Assembly: GCA_963611355.1 (NCBI GenBank)
Contig: CAVDRM010000003.1
Coordinates: 73,115 to 137,114 of the forward strand
Source: CAVDRM01 sp963611355
GTDB taxonomy: Bacteria; Bacillota; Clostridia; Christensenellales; Aristaeellaceae
Length of the DNA: 64,000 nucleotides
Reading direction: 5' to 3'
Below the pieces are notes generated by a model, which searched no databases, was not told the origin of the DNA, and worked only from the letters and a program-made list of their open reading frames with translations. Positions 8,457-17,623 of this stretch are shown here, one piece after another (within the stretch, counting starts at the first letter, position 1; every line of letters starts with the position of its first letter). The position numbers and the translations under genes were made by a program.

Positions 8457-9680
8457 TTATTGGTCCGACAGCTCATCAAAGTACCGCTCAATCAGGCGCC
8501 CGGCGCTGCCCTGCACGGCCAAGGCCGTCAGCTCTCGGCGGTCATAGGAAATGTCAAATAAGCGCCCGCGCGGATAATAGCGGAACTGATGCAGCTCTTG
8601 GCGGAGGCATTGGTCAAAATAATCGTCCGCCCAAGCAAAATCGCCCTGAAAAACAACCATTTCCTGATTGTACGCAAGGGACAAATTCTGAAGCGCCACG
8701 GCGAAGCAGTGCGCAAGATAGGCCGTGACCTGCCGCGCCCGCGCATCGCCCTGCCCGGAGCGCTCAAAAAGCGTTTGGAAGGTGAACGCCTCGCAAGCCT
8801 TCTTATCCTCGCCGAGCGCCTGCATTTTCCGACGCACACGGTTGAGACTGACCATGCTTTCCAAGCAGCCGCGCTTGCCGCAGCCGCACACCACATCATC
8901 CGTATCACAGATAATCATGTGGCCGATTTCGCCAATCAGCGAATCCCGCCCGTTCTGCACATGCCCCTTGTCCATGAGGCAGGCCGACACGCCCCAGGTG
9001 GTAAAAAACGTCATCAGCCGATGCCGGGCATATTCGGGATGCTCAATCAGCAGGGCGCGTCCGGCGGCCTTGCCCGCATTGTCCACATAGTATTCCAAGC
9101 CGCCGCCCAGCAGGGCGCGCAGCTTCTGCCCCATGTCCACCTCTGTCCCCCAGCCCGGCGCCTGTGAATTGTAGCGCAGGAGCTTCGTTTTTATATCCAC
9201 CGTGCCGGGCACTGTCACGGCGACTCCGTACAGAAGGTCAAAGGATAACCGATGCCGATTTAAATAGTCCTCCGCCATGGTTTTGATTTCCGCCAGCGCA
9301 TCATCCAGATGCTCATTCAGCCTGTGCGGATGCTCCTCCAAGTCCTGCAAGCCGCCCACCAAGTCGCTCAGCGCCAGCGTAATCGTTTCAGGCCACAGGT
9401 TGACGCAGAGAATTGTTCTTTGGTCGGCAAAGCGAAACAGCTCCGGCTTTTTGCCGCCCGCCTTGGTGCTTGCGCCGAGCCCCACAGAGCTGATGATGCC
9501 ATTCTGCTTCAGATGCTGCAAAAAGCGCATGACAGTCGGCCTGCTGATGCCCGTGATGCGGCTGATTTCGGCAGCCGTCAACGGTCGGCCGGAGCGGATG
9601 ACCCTGAGCATCACCTGCCGATTGTGTACCTTGGCATCGCCCGGCATGGCCACCTGCCCCGGCGCAGCCTCCTGCTTCAT
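8457..9680 (-). CDS. ROK-family transcriptional regulator
   Basis: A 407-residue NagC/XylR-type repressor. Residues 20-85 form a winged helix-turn-helix (AEISRITGISRPTVMRFLQ). The rest is a ROK domain with the zinc motif GH (253-254) followed by CGCGKRGC (265-272) and the sugar-kinase-like GEIGHM. It is the last gene of a minus-strand operon: its ATG follows the GH1 stop by one base, with AAAGGAG eight bases before the start. It is therefore probably the regulator of GH94-GH1, responding to glucose, glucose-1-phosphate or cellobiose (inferred). Confidence 0.92.
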   Translation of the reverse strand: MKQEAAPGQVAMPGDAKVHNRQVMLRVIRSGRPLTAAEISRITGISRPTVMRFLQHLKQNGIISSVGLGASTKAGGKKPELFRFADQRTILCVNLWPETITLALSDLVGGLQDLEEHPHRLNEHLDDALAEIKTMAEDYLNRHRLSFDLLYGVAVTVPGTVDIKTKLLRYNSQAPGWGTEVDMGQKLRALLGGGLEYYVDNAGKAAGRALLIEHPEYARHRLMTFFTTWGVSACLMDKGHVQNGRDSLIGEIGHMIICDTDDVVCGCGKRGCLESMVSLNRVRRKMQALGEDKKACEAFTFQTLFERSGQGDARARQVTAYLAHCFAVALQNLSLAYNQEMVVFQGDFAWADDYFDQCLRQELHQFRYYPRGRLFDISYDRRELTALAVQGSAGRLIERYFDELSDQ

Positions 9681-9681
9681 G

Positions 9682-11028
9682 TCATTTCTCCTTTGCCTTT
9701 ATCTGCTCTGCATACCATCTGCCGGAATCCTTGAGGATGCGGCGCCCGGTCGCGTAATCGACATAGGCGAGGCCGAAGCGGTCGCCATAGCCGTTCGCCC
9801 ACTCAAAATTATCGAGCAGGCTCCAATGCAGATACCCTGAAATCGGGATGCCGCTGTCCAGGCTGCGTTTTAATTCCGTGAGGTAGCGGGTCAAAAAGTC
9901 AATGCGGTCGATGTCGTGCACCTGCCCGTCCAGATAAATCTTGTCCGTGCAGCTCAGGCCGTTCTCCGTAATGATAATGGGCAGCCCGTAGCGCTTGTGG
10001 AAGTGGCGCGGCGCATAGTACATTATCTCCGGCGTAATCGGCCAGCCGATGGCCGTGCGCGGATAGCCCGCCGGGAAGGGAATCATCTGTCCCTGCGCAT
10101 CGGTCACAGCGCCGTTATAGACGTTCAGGCCGATAAAGTCCGGCTTCTCCATGCCGTCCCAGTCGCTGTCCGGCCGGCTCTCCCAGAATTTGCGAAGGAT
10201 GTCGGGCGCATCGTCCCATGCACGCGGGAAAAAGATCCTGTCCAGGAAAATATTGTGCGTAAAGCCCCATACGCCGGCGTTGTCGCCGTTTAAGTCAAAG
10301 GTCGCCCGATACGCGGCGTCCTCCGCCTCCCGGCTGTCCGTGTTCGGATAGCAGACGCGCCCGCAGGTCACCGTGCCGATGCGGAGCGGCACATCCGAGG
10401 CAGCCCGCAGCGCCTTGACCGCCGCGCTGTGCGCCAGCGTCAGGTGATGCATGATAAGCGCGATGCGCTCATCCTCCAAGTGCAGCCCCGGCGCATGCTC
10501 GCCCGTGTAATAGCCCAAAACCGCCACGCACTCCGGCTCGTTGATGGGCATATAGCAGCGGACGCGCCCGCTGAAATGCCTGCCGATATATGCCGCATAG
10601 CGGTCAAAGGCTTCCACCGTTTCTCTGTTTTCCCAGCCTCCCTTTTCCTGCAGAGCAGAGGGCAAATCCCAGTGATACAGCGTCACCCACGGCTCGATGC
10701 CGTTTGCCAGCAGGGTGTCCACCATGCGGTCATAAAAGGCGATGCCCTTTGCATTGACCGCGCCCATGCCGTTTGGAAAGATGCGCGGCCAGCTCAGGGA
10801 AAAGCGATGCACGGTCACGCCCATTTCCTTCATCAGCGCAACGTCCTCATCGAACTTATGGTAAGAATCACAGGCGACGTCGCCCGTGTCGTTATTTTGG
10901 ATGTGCCCCCCGGCATGGCAGAAGTCATCCCAGATGCTCGCGCCCTTGCCGTCCTCGTTCCATGCGCCCTCCACCTGATAGGAGGCATACGCCGTGCCGA
11001 GCATAAAATCCTTCGGGAAATGAATCAT
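9682..11028 (-). CDS. GH1 family beta-glucosidase / 6-phospho-beta-glucosidase
   Basis: A 448-residue GH1 TIM-barrel enzyme of normal family length. The start motif FPKDFMLGTAYASYQVEGAW binds the nonreducing sugar. The acid/base Glu164 is in INEPE and the nucleophile Glu355 in IITENG; the C-terminal SLLDNFEWANGYGDRFGL is intact. There is no signal peptide. It sits 16 bases after the GH94 phosphorylase gene in the same operon, which favours action on unphosphorylated beta-glucosides such as longer cello-oligomers rather than PTS products. The motif set does not decide the point firmly. Confidence 0.93.
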   Translation of the reverse strand: MIHFPKDFMLGTAYASYQVEGAWNEDGKGASIWDDFCHAGGHIQNNDTGDVACDSYHKFDEDVALMKEMGVTVHRFSLSWPRIFPNGMGAVNAKGIAFYDRMVDTLLANGIEPWVTLYHWDLPSALQEKGGWENRETVEAFDRYAAYIGRHFSGRVRCYMPINEPECVAVLGYYTGEHAPGLHLEDERIALIMHHLTLAHSAAVKALRAASDVPLRIGTVTCGRVCYPNTDSREAEDAAYRATFDLNGDNAGVWGFTHNIFLDRIFFPRAWDDAPDILRKFWESRPDSDWDGMEKPDFIGLNVYNGAVTDAQGQMIPFPAGYPRTAIGWPITPEIMYYAPRHFHKRYGLPIIITENGLSCTDKIYLDGQVHDIDRIDFLTRYLTELKRSLDSGIPISGYLHWSLLDNFEWANGYGDRFGLAYVDYATGRRILKDSGRWYAEQIKAKEK

Positions 11029-11044
11029 GCGCTCTTATCCTTTC

Positions 11045-13465
11045 TTAAACGGTCACTTCGACCTGATAGTCTTTTTTGTTCTGCTGAAGCGGTACGACCG
11101 TCCCCTGCACGTTTTTCCCGTCCACGGTCATGCTCTTTGCGCCCGTCCGCCGGACGGTGATGTGATAATCCGCGCCGCGATAGGTGCGTTTCGCCGTGAA
11201 GCCGTCCATCGAAGCGGGCAGGCAGGGCGCGACGGACAGCCCGTTCAGGGTCGGGCGGATGCCCAAAATGTATTGGCTGATATTCACAAACGTCCATGCC
11301 GCCGTGCCGGTCAGCCAGCTGTTCTTGGCCTCGCCCTCCGAGAAGGACGCACGGGCGGCAACGGTCTGCGCATAGCAGTACGGCTCGCTGCGGCGCACCT
11401 CACATTCATCCTCCTGATAGGCGGGGCAGATGCGCCGATACAAATCAAATGCGTTGTCGCCGTTGCCCAGCACCGCCTCCGCAATGCTGACCCACGGGTT
11501 GTTGTGGCAGAAGACCGAGCCGTTTTCCTTGTATCCCGGCGGGTAGCTGGTGATTTCACCCAGCTCCTCATGATAGACCGTGTAGCAGGGGCTGAGCAGC
11601 TCCACGCCGTAGCGTCCCAGCAGACGGGCGCGCACGGAATCCAGCGCCTTCCGCGCCAGACCGTTTTGCACGCCCACGCCCGCCATCACGCAGAAGCCCT
11701 GCGGCTCGATGAATATCTTGCCCTCCTCGCATTCGCTGCTGCCCACCTTGTGCCCGAAGGCGTCATAGGCGCGCAAAAACCATTCGCCATCCCAGCCGAA
11801 GCGCTCGATGGTCTCCGCCATGTCGGCGGCGGCTCTGCGCATTTCGTCCGCTTCCCCGTCCAAGCCCTTCAGCCCGCAGAGGTCGGCGTATTCCTGCGCG
11901 TACTTCACAAACATGCCGGCGATGAACACGCTTTCCGCCACCGCGCCCTCGCTCGGCCCCGTGGTCTGGAAAATTTCGCCCGGCTCGGACGAAAAGCAGT
12001 TGAGGTTAAGGCAGTCATTCCAGTCCGCACGGCCTATCAGCGGCAGCCCGTGCGGGCCCAAATGCGTCATGGTAAACCGAACGCTGCGCCGCAAATGCTC
12101 CATCAAAGGCTTTTCGCTGCCCGCCTGATTGTCAAACGGAACAGGAGCGTCCAATACAGACCAATCGCCCGTTTCGGCGATGTAGGCATAGGTGCAGGCG
12201 ACGAGCCACAAAGGGTCGTCATTAAACCCGCTGCCGATGTCGTTGTTGCCGCGCTTGGTCAGCGGCTGATACTGGTGATAGGTCGCGCCGCTCTCCCACT
12301 GGATGGAGGCGATATCGATGATGCGTTCCCTCGCCCGCTCCGGTATCATATGGACAAAGCCGAGCAAATCCTGACAGCTGTCGCGGAAGCCCATGCCGCG
12401 CCCCGTGCCGCTTTCAAAGTAGCTGGCGGAGCGGCTCATGTTGAAGGTGACCATGCACTGGTACTGGTTCCAGATGTTGACCATGCGGTCCATTCTTTCA
12501 TCCGCGCTGCGCACCTGACAGCGGCTCAAAAGCGCGTCCCAGTGGCGCTTCAGCTCTTCAAGCGCCAAATCAACCTGCTTTTCGTCCGCAAACCGTGCAA
12601 GCGTGCGCTTCGCCGCATCCTTGCGGATAACATTCGGCGCGATGAATTTCCTGTCCCGCTCGTTTTCGCCGTAGCCCAAGGTGAAAATCAGCGTTTTTTG
12701 CTCATTGGGCTGCAGATGCACATCCACGCCCAGCGCGGCGATGGGCGACCAGCTGTGCGCCTCGCTGCCCGTATGCCGCTCGTTTTGGATGACGGCAGGC
12801 AGGCGCCACTCCCCCATCTGCCCCAAAAAGGCTTCCCGCGATGTATCAAAGCCGCTAATCGGCGCGTTCACGCCGTAATAGGCGTAGTGACGGCGGCGTT
12901 CACGGTATTCGGTCTTGTGGTAAACCGTGCTGCCCTCCACCTCCACCTCGGCGATGTTCAGATTGCGCTGGAAGTTGGTGGTATCGTCCACGGCATTCCA
13001 CAGGCACCATTCGACCGCGCCCGTCACGCGCACATCCTTGGGGGCTGCGCCGTTGTTTGTCAGCGTCAGCTTATGCACCTCGCAGGTCTCGTTTTGCGGC
13101 ACAAAGCAGGTGAGCGATGCACAAAGCGCATCCCTGCTGCTTTCAAAAACCGTGTAGCCCAGCCCGTGACGGCAGGAATAGCTGTCCAATTCCGTATCGC
13201 AGGGATGATAGGCGGGGCTCCATGCCGCCTGCCCGCGCTCCCTGATATAATAGAAGCGCCCGCCGATGTCCGCGGGAACGCCGTTATAGCGGTAGCGCAG
13301 GATGCGCATCAGCTTGGCGTCCCGATAAAAGCAGTACCCGCCGCCGGTATTGCTGATAAGCCCGAAAAAGTCCTGATTGCCCAGATAATTAATCCACGGA
13401 AGGGGCGTGAACGGGGTGGTAATCACATATTCCCTCCGCGCATCGTCAAAATGTCCGTACCGCAT
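11045..13465 (-). CDS. GH94 cellobiose phosphorylase-like enzyme
   Basis: An 806-residue GH94 (former GT36) enzyme that would convert cellobiose plus phosphate into glucose-1-phosphate and glucose. It matches cellobiose phosphorylases along its length: MRYGHFDDARREYVITTP at the N-terminus, GFRDSCQDLLGFVHMIPERA in the catalytic barrel, QYQPLTKRGNNDIG, and GRADWNDCLNLNC, the motif holding the general acid Asp. ATG at 13465 is favoured: GAAAGGAAG is correctly spaced and the N-terminus then matches family starts; the longer reading to 13549 does not. It is the first gene of phosphorylase-GH1-ROK, with a promoter at 13567-13595. Laminaribiose or cellodextrin specificity is possible, but the close motif match favours cellobiose. 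Confidence 0.92.
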   Translation of the reverse strand: MRYGHFDDARREYVITTPFTPLPWINYLGNQDFFGLISNTGGGYCFYRDAKLMRILRYRYNGVPADIGGRFYYIRERGQAAWSPAYHPCDTELDSYSCRHGLGYTVFESSRDALCASLTCFVPQNETCEVHKLTLTNNGAAPKDVRVTGAVEWCLWNAVDDTTNFQRNLNIAEVEVEGSTVYHKTEYRERRRHYAYYGVNAPISGFDTSREAFLGQMGEWRLPAVIQNERHTGSEAHSWSPIAALGVDVHLQPNEQKTLIFTLGYGENERDRKFIAPNVIRKDAAKRTLARFADEKQVDLALEELKRHWDALLSRCQVRSADERMDRMVNIWNQYQCMVTFNMSRSASYFESGTGRGMGFRDSCQDLLGFVHMIPERARERIIDIASIQWESGATYHQYQPLTKRGNNDIGSGFNDDPLWLVACTYAYIAETGDWSVLDAPVPFDNQAGSEKPLMEHLRRSVRFTMTHLGPHGLPLIGRADWNDCLNLNCFSSEPGEIFQTTGPSEGAVAESVFIAGMFVKYAQEYADLCGLKGLDGEADEMRRAAADMAETIERFGWDGEWFLRAYDAFGHKVGSSECEEGKIFIEPQGFCVMAGVGVQNGLARKALDSVRARLLGRYGVELLSPCYTVYHEELGEITSYPPGYKENGSVFCHNNPWVSIAEAVLGNGDNAFDLYRRICPAYQEDECEVRRSEPYCYAQTVAARASFSEGEAKNSWLTGTAAWTFVNISQYILGIRPTLNGLSVAPCLPASMDGFTAKRTYRGADYHITVRRTGAKSMTVDGKNVQGTVVPLQQNKKDYQVEVTV

Positions 13466-13566
13466 GTGTATCTTCCTTTCGCGCACAGGCGCAGCATTCT
13501 GTTTTGCCGCTCTGTCTCTCTGTTCCGTTCGCCTTTTTTCTGCATTCATCGGCAGAAGCCTTTCCT

Positions 13567-13595
13567 ATTGTATATCAAAGCAGCGCAAAAATCAA
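13567..13595 (-). promoter_or_regulatory. sigma-A promoter of the cellobiose operon
   Basis: On the minus strand TTGATT (13595-13590), a 17-base spacer and TACAAT (13572-13567) precede the phosphorylase start by about 100 bases. It lies back to back with the plus-strand promoter at 13635, so one regulator could control both. Confidence 0.75.
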
Positions 13596-13634
13596 TCGGG
13601 CGGACGGGATGCAAAAAATCTTTTCCATCAGTTA

Positions 13635-13663
13635 TTGAATTTTGTATAACGGCTTGCTATAAT
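13635..13663 (+). promoter_or_regulatory. sigma-A promoter of the BMP-family binding protein
   Basis: TTGAAT at 13635-13640, exactly 17 bases, then a perfect TATAAT at 13658-13663. The start codon is at 13714. Confidence 0.85.
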
Positions 13664-13713
13664 AGAAGCGAATGAGGCGCATCAGCGTCCGAAAAAATGT
13701 AGGAGGAACAACC

Positions 13714-14781
13714 ATGAAAAAGTTTCTGGCTCTGGTTCTGGTTCTGCTGCTTGCTATCCCGACGGCATTTGCGGCTGAAAAGATCGCTTTGGTGACCGAC
13801 GTCGGCACCATCGACGACGAGTCCTTCAACCAGGCTTGCTGGCAGGCTGTCGAAGCCTACGGAAAAGCCAATAACGTGGAATACACCTACTATCAGCCCA
13901 CCGCTGACAGCACCGATGCCCGCCTGCTGTCCATCGACCAGGCCGTGTCCGAGGGCGCGACCGTCCTCGTCATGCCCGGCTACCTGTTCGGCGAAGCGCT
14001 TATCTCCGCGCAGGAGGATTATCCCCAGGTGAAGTTCCTGGCCATCGACGTCGGCTCCGGCGACCTGACCCATGACTATGTCACCTACTATGAGCCCAAG
14101 AGCAACGCCGTGTGCGTGACCTTCGCCGAGGAGCAGGCCGGTTATCTGGCAGGCTACGCGGCTGTCAAGGCCGGCTACACCAAGCTCGGCTTCCTGGGCG
14201 GCATGGCTGTTCCCGCCGTTATCCGCTATGGCTACGGCTTCGTGCAGGGCGCTGATGACGCGGCTGCCGAAATGGGCGTGAACATCGAAATCAACTACAC
14301 CTACGGCGGCCAGTTCTTCGGCGATGCCAGCATCACCGCCAAGATGGAAGGCTGGTACGGCGCCGGCACCGAAGTCGTCTTCGCCTGCGGCGGCGGCATC
14401 TACACCTCTGCCGTGGAAGCGGCCAACCTGCACGGCGGCAAGGTCATCGGCGTTGACGTTGACCAGAGCTACATCGACCCCTGCATCATCACCTCTGCCA
14501 TGAAGGGCCTGCAGAACGTCACCGAGACCATCCTGACCGACTACTTCGCCGGCAACTGGGACAACTACGGCGGTCAGTTCAAGACGTACTCTCTGGCCGA
14601 GGGCGACTATGTCGGCCTCCCCACCGCCGAAGACTCCTGGAAGCTGAACGGCTTCACCGTGGAAGAATACGAAGCCGTGAAGCAGAAAGTCATGGACGGC
14701 GAAATCACCATCGACAATTCCTCTGACGACGCCGTGAAGCCCACCGTTACCGAGCACACCGCCGTCAACTACATCGCATAA
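13714..14781 (+). CDS. BMP/PnrA-family substrate-binding protein
   Basis: A 355-residue exported binding protein of the basic membrane protein (BMP/PnrA) family, whose characterised members bind nucleosides for ABC importers. After the signal peptide the mature part opens KIALVTDVGTIDDESFNQ, the family N-terminal motif, followed later by FLGGMAVPAVIRYGYGFVQG. The signal peptide (MKKFLALVLVLLLAIPTAFA, then AEK) looks like type I: there is no Cys at the cleavage site, so it is not a lipoprotein. AGGAGG precedes the ATG; the longer reading from 13672 has none. No permease or ATPase is next to it. It has its own promoter and ends in a strong hairpin. Codon use is highly regular, as in highly expressed genes. 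Confidence 0.9.
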   Translation: MKKFLALVLVLLLAIPTAFAAEKIALVTDVGTIDDESFNQACWQAVEAYGKANNVEYTYYQPTADSTDARLLSIDQAVSEGATVLVMPGYLFGEALISAQEDYPQVKFLAIDVGSGDLTHDYVTYYEPKSNAVCVTFAEEQAGYLAGYAAVKAGYTKLGFLGGMAVPAVIRYGYGFVQGADDAAAEMGVNIEINYTYGGQFFGDASITAKMEGWYGAGTEVVFACGGGIYTSAVEAANLHGGKVIGVDVDQSYIDPCIITSAMKGLQNVTETILTDYFAGNWDNYGGQFKTYSLAEGDYVGLPTAEDSWKLNGFTVEEYEAVKQKVMDGEITIDNSSDDAVKPTVTEHTAVNYIA

Positions 14782-14802
14782 GCGATTTCGTAAACAAAGC
14801 AC

Positions 14803-14836
14803 AGCGCCCTGTTCCGCCAATGCGGGACAGGGCGCT
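14803..14836. terminator. bidirectional hairpin between convergent genes
   Basis: AGCGCCCTGTTCCGC pairs with GCGGGACAGGGCGCT with one wobble over a four-base loop. It lies between the BMP gene and the convergent acetyltransferase. The minus-strand side is followed by a moderate T-rich run. Confidence 0.7.
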
Positions 14837-14837
14837 T

Positions 14838-14867
14838 GCGTGTCAAAAAACCACGTTTTTGGCACGC
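14838..14867. repeat. dispersed hairpin (GCGTGTCAAAAA type)
   Basis: GCGTGTCAAAAA pairs with TTTTTGGCACGC with one G-T wobble around a short loop. Nearly the same hairpin is at 46057-46086, also in a convergent intergenic space. It ends seven bases before the acetyltransferase stop codon. Confidence 0.6.
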
Positions 14868-14874
14868 AGAAGCG

Positions 14875-15426
14875 TTAAGTCGCTTTTTTATTGGCCTGAA
14901 TCAGCTGCCCCATCTCCAAGCGAACTTCATGGCGTTCCACATCCTCATTGGAGTATTCGCAGGCGTTGAAGCCCATGAGCGTCAAGCCCTGCGAGAGGTA
15001 GAAGCGAATCGCGCCGAGGTTGCAGCTCTGCGTTTCCAAAATCAGCGCTCGGCAGCCCATCGACCGTGCCAGCGTTTTGGCCTTGCACATCAGCAGCGAG
15101 CCGTACCCGCGGCGGCGGCAGCCCTCAAAGACGAGCAAATTCGTGATGCGCAGGCGGTTGTTCCATTCTTCCTTCGTGACCTCCATGATGCCCGCCAAAG
15201 CGCCCTCGTTATGCATCAGGCCGAACGCCCGCGGGTCGTCCCAATGCGGGGCGTAGAGCTTATCCGTGAAATGCCGATGCTCCCGCGGAATGCCCTTCAC
15301 CTCAAAGGTCGCCGCAAAGCCCATCTGGGTCGGGAATACGCGGACATCATAGTATCCCGCCGTATCGTAGTCAAAATGAAGCGTATACCCTTCGTACTGC
15401 TTTCGGGGCAGCTCGATAATCTGCAT
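14875..15426 (-). CDS. GNAT N-acetyltransferase, streptothricin-acetyltransferase-like
   Basis: A 183-residue GNAT acyltransferase. The acetyl-CoA motif A is EGCRRRGYGSLLMCKAKTLA (about residues 100-120), followed by ALILETQSCNLGAIRFYLSQG, which closely resembles the core of streptothricin/SatA-type acetyltransferases (LETQ-x-x-N-x-x-A-x-x-FY). Resistance is not demonstrated; many chromosomal relatives have unknown small-molecule substrates. It is followed four bases later by ligA on the same strand in reverse genome order (ligA upstream), so it is probably a distal gene of the pcrA-ligA unit. Confidence 0.8.
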   Translation of the reverse strand: MQIIELPRKQYEGYTLHFDYDTAGYYDVRVFPTQMGFAATFEVKGIPREHRHFTDKLYAPHWDDPRAFGLMHNEGALAGIMEVTKEEWNNRLRITNLLVFEGCRRRGYGSLLMCKAKTLARSMGCRALILETQSCNLGAIRFYLSQGLTLMGFNACEYSNEDVERHEVRLEMGQLIQANKKAT

Positions 15427-15430
15427 AGAG

Positions 15431-17419
15431 TCAGCGTCTCCTAAAAGAAAAAAATGATGAATGAGCTATTTTGTCCAGCAGCGCCTGTTCATCCAGCACC
15501 GGAATATTCAGGCTCTGCGCCTTGGCCAGCTTGCTGCCCGCATTTTCGCCTGCCACAACAAACGCCGTTTTTTTGCTGACGCTGCCCGCCGCGATGCCGC
15601 CATTGTCCCGAATAAGCTGCTCCGCCTGTGCGCGGGACAGGGTGGGCAGTATGCCCGTCACAACAACGGTCAGCCCCCGCAGCGCACCGCCCTCCGCCTT
15701 TTTGACTGCCTGCGGCTGAACGCCGGCGCTCAGAAGGCGGGCAATCATCTCCTGATTTTCGGGATAGGAAAAGAAATCCAGGATGGACTGCGCCACAATA
15801 TCGCCGATATCGTCAATGGCCGCCAGCTCCTTTTCGTCGGCGTGCATGAGCGCGTCCAGCGTGCCGAAATGCTGCGCCAAGTCCCGCGCCGTGCGCTTTC
15901 CCACATTCGGAATGCCGACCGCCAAAAGGAAGCTGTCCAGCGTGCAGGCCTTGCTCTTTTGAAGCGCATCCAGCAGATTCTGCGCCCGCTTTTCCTTGAA
16001 GCCGTCCAGCGTTAAAAGCTGTTCCTTGGTCAAACGGTACAGGTCATCAGGGTCGCGCACGTTCAGGCGGTCATAAAAAACATCCGCCGTTTTTTCGGAA
16101 AAGGTGTCGATGTCCATTGCGTCGCGGGAGGCGAAGTGCTTGAGGCGCATCACCGCCTGCGGCTTGCAGGAAACGCGGTTCAGGCAGTAAATGTTCGCGC
16201 CGCGCTCGGTCAATGTTCCCCCGCAGGCCGGACATTTGTCGGGCGGCAGGATGTCCTCCCCCGGCGCGTCATCGTCCACACAGCCCATGATTTCGGGAAT
16301 CACGTCGTTGGAGCGGCGAATCCAGACCTCTTTGCCGAGCTTGAGCTTTTTGCGCGCGATGTCGCCCATATTATTGAGCGTTGCCTTCTGCACGGTCACG
16401 CCCGCAAAGTCAACAGGCGCAACGTGCGCCAGCGGCGTGAGCTTGCCGGTGCGCCCCAGCTCCCACGTCACGCTTTCCAGAACGGTCGTGTTCTCCTCGG
16501 CGGCGAACTTGAAGGCCACGGCCCAGCGCGGGAATTTGTCCGTATAGCCCATCATGTCCCGCGTCCTCTGGTCGCGCACCTTGACCACCGCGCCGTCAAT
16601 CAAAAAATCCAGGTTCGGCCTGTCCCGCTCAATGGCGCGGATAGCGCTCAGCACGCCCTCGCGGGTATTCTCCGTGCGGAAATACGGGCTGACAGGGAAG
16701 CCCTGCGCCCGCAAAAAATCAATCATGCCCTCCTGCGAATGGTAGGACGGATTTTGAATCGTGCCGATTTGATAAAAGAACGCCGACAGATGGCGGGAAG
16801 CGGTCACGGCAGGGTCTAAATTGCGCAGCGCTCCGGCTGCGGCATTGCGGGCGTTTTTCAGCGGCTCATCCGCCGTTTCGTTGTATTTGCGGAGGGCGGA
16901 CAGGCGCATGATGCACTCGCCCTGCACCTCCATCAGCCCCTGATACGGAATGCGGAGCGGTACGCCCTGCACGGTTCGCGCCTGCGGCAGAATCGCCTCG
17001 CCCGTTTCTCCGTTGCCGCGGGTCGCCGCCTGCACCAGCAGCCCGTTTTCGTAGGTCAGATTCAGCGTCAGCCCGTCAAACTTATACTCGATGCCGTAAG
17101 AAAGCGGCGGCAGGGCTGCATCCTGCGAATGGAGCTTTTCCACACGGTCAAACCATGCGTTCAGCTCGCCCTCGCTCTGCGCCTTGTCCATGCTCCACAG
17201 GCGCGTGATGTGTCGGTGCTGCTCAAAGCCCGTGAGCGGCGCGCCGCCGACACGATGCGTCGGGGAATCGGGAAGCCGAACGCCCGTCTCCTTTTCCATT
17301 TGAAGCAGCCGGTCATACAGCCTGTCCCATTCGGCATCCGAAATCATCGGCTCGGACAGCGTGTAATAAGCATATGCCGTCTCGTTCAAACGGTTCACCA
17401 ATGCGCGCATCTCGTCCAT
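15431..17419 (-). CDS. ligA: NAD-dependent DNA ligase LigA, clostridial variant
   Basis: A 662-residue NAD+-dependent DNA ligase that seals nicks in replication and repair. Domains in order: Ia NAD-binding helices (about 1-65), adenylation domain with the nucleophilic Lys in EYKFDGLTLN (about residues 115-125) and ATRGNGETGE, OB fold, a four-Cys zinc finger (CPACGG then CLNRVSC), tandem helix-hairpin-helix motifs (DGFKEKRAQNLLDAL, VGIPNVGKRTARDLA), and a C-terminal BRCT domain from about 590. KFDG and TRGNG replace the more usual KLDG and TRGDG; I recall similar variants in Clostridia. It lies downstream of pcrA, the same order as in Bacillus (pcrA-ligA). Confidence 0.93.
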   Translation of the reverse strand: MDEMRALVNRLNETAYAYYTLSEPMISDAEWDRLYDRLLQMEKETGVRLPDSPTHRVGGAPLTGFEQHRHITRLWSMDKAQSEGELNAWFDRVEKLHSQDAALPPLSYGIEYKFDGLTLNLTYENGLLVQAATRGNGETGEAILPQARTVQGVPLRIPYQGLMEVQGECIMRLSALRKYNETADEPLKNARNAAAGALRNLDPAVTASRHLSAFFYQIGTIQNPSYHSQEGMIDFLRAQGFPVSPYFRTENTREGVLSAIRAIERDRPNLDFLIDGAVVKVRDQRTRDMMGYTDKFPRWAVAFKFAAEENTTVLESVTWELGRTGKLTPLAHVAPVDFAGVTVQKATLNNMGDIARKKLKLGKEVWIRRSNDVIPEIMGCVDDDAPGEDILPPDKCPACGGTLTERGANIYCLNRVSCKPQAVMRLKHFASRDAMDIDTFSEKTADVFYDRLNVRDPDDLYRLTKEQLLTLDGFKEKRAQNLLDALQKSKACTLDSFLLAVGIPNVGKRTARDLAQHFGTLDALMHADEKELAAIDDIGDIVAQSILDFFSYPENQEMIARLLSAGVQPQAVKKAEGGALRGLTVVVTGILPTLSRAQAEQLIRDNGGIAAGSVSKKTAFVVAGENAGSKLAKAQSLNIPVLDEQALLDKIAHSSFFSFRRR

Positions 17420-17623
17420 TGTCTTTCATCCTTACTTAAACGCAATCACGCCAAAGCATGTATTCTTTTGCGCATCCATTCTTATCAAAACGGATACAAA
17501 GCCGTCTCCTGTTACGGCCGGAAATTGACATGGAAACCATCGCTTCGGACGCTCCAAGCAGCGAAGTTGGGGGAAGGGCATCGCGCTGCATGCATCTCCG
17601 AAGAAATCCCGGCAGCTTACCTG

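Noticed and set aside
11027..13675. Very long plus-strand open frame opposite the GH94 gene
   Set aside because: It is antisense to a gene with clear family motifs and has no ribosome site; long shadow frames are expected in GC-rich DNA.
14875..15426. Calling the acetyltransferase a streptothricin-resistance gene
   Set aside because: The core resembles Sat enzymes but many chromosomal GNATs share this pattern; there is no resistance context.
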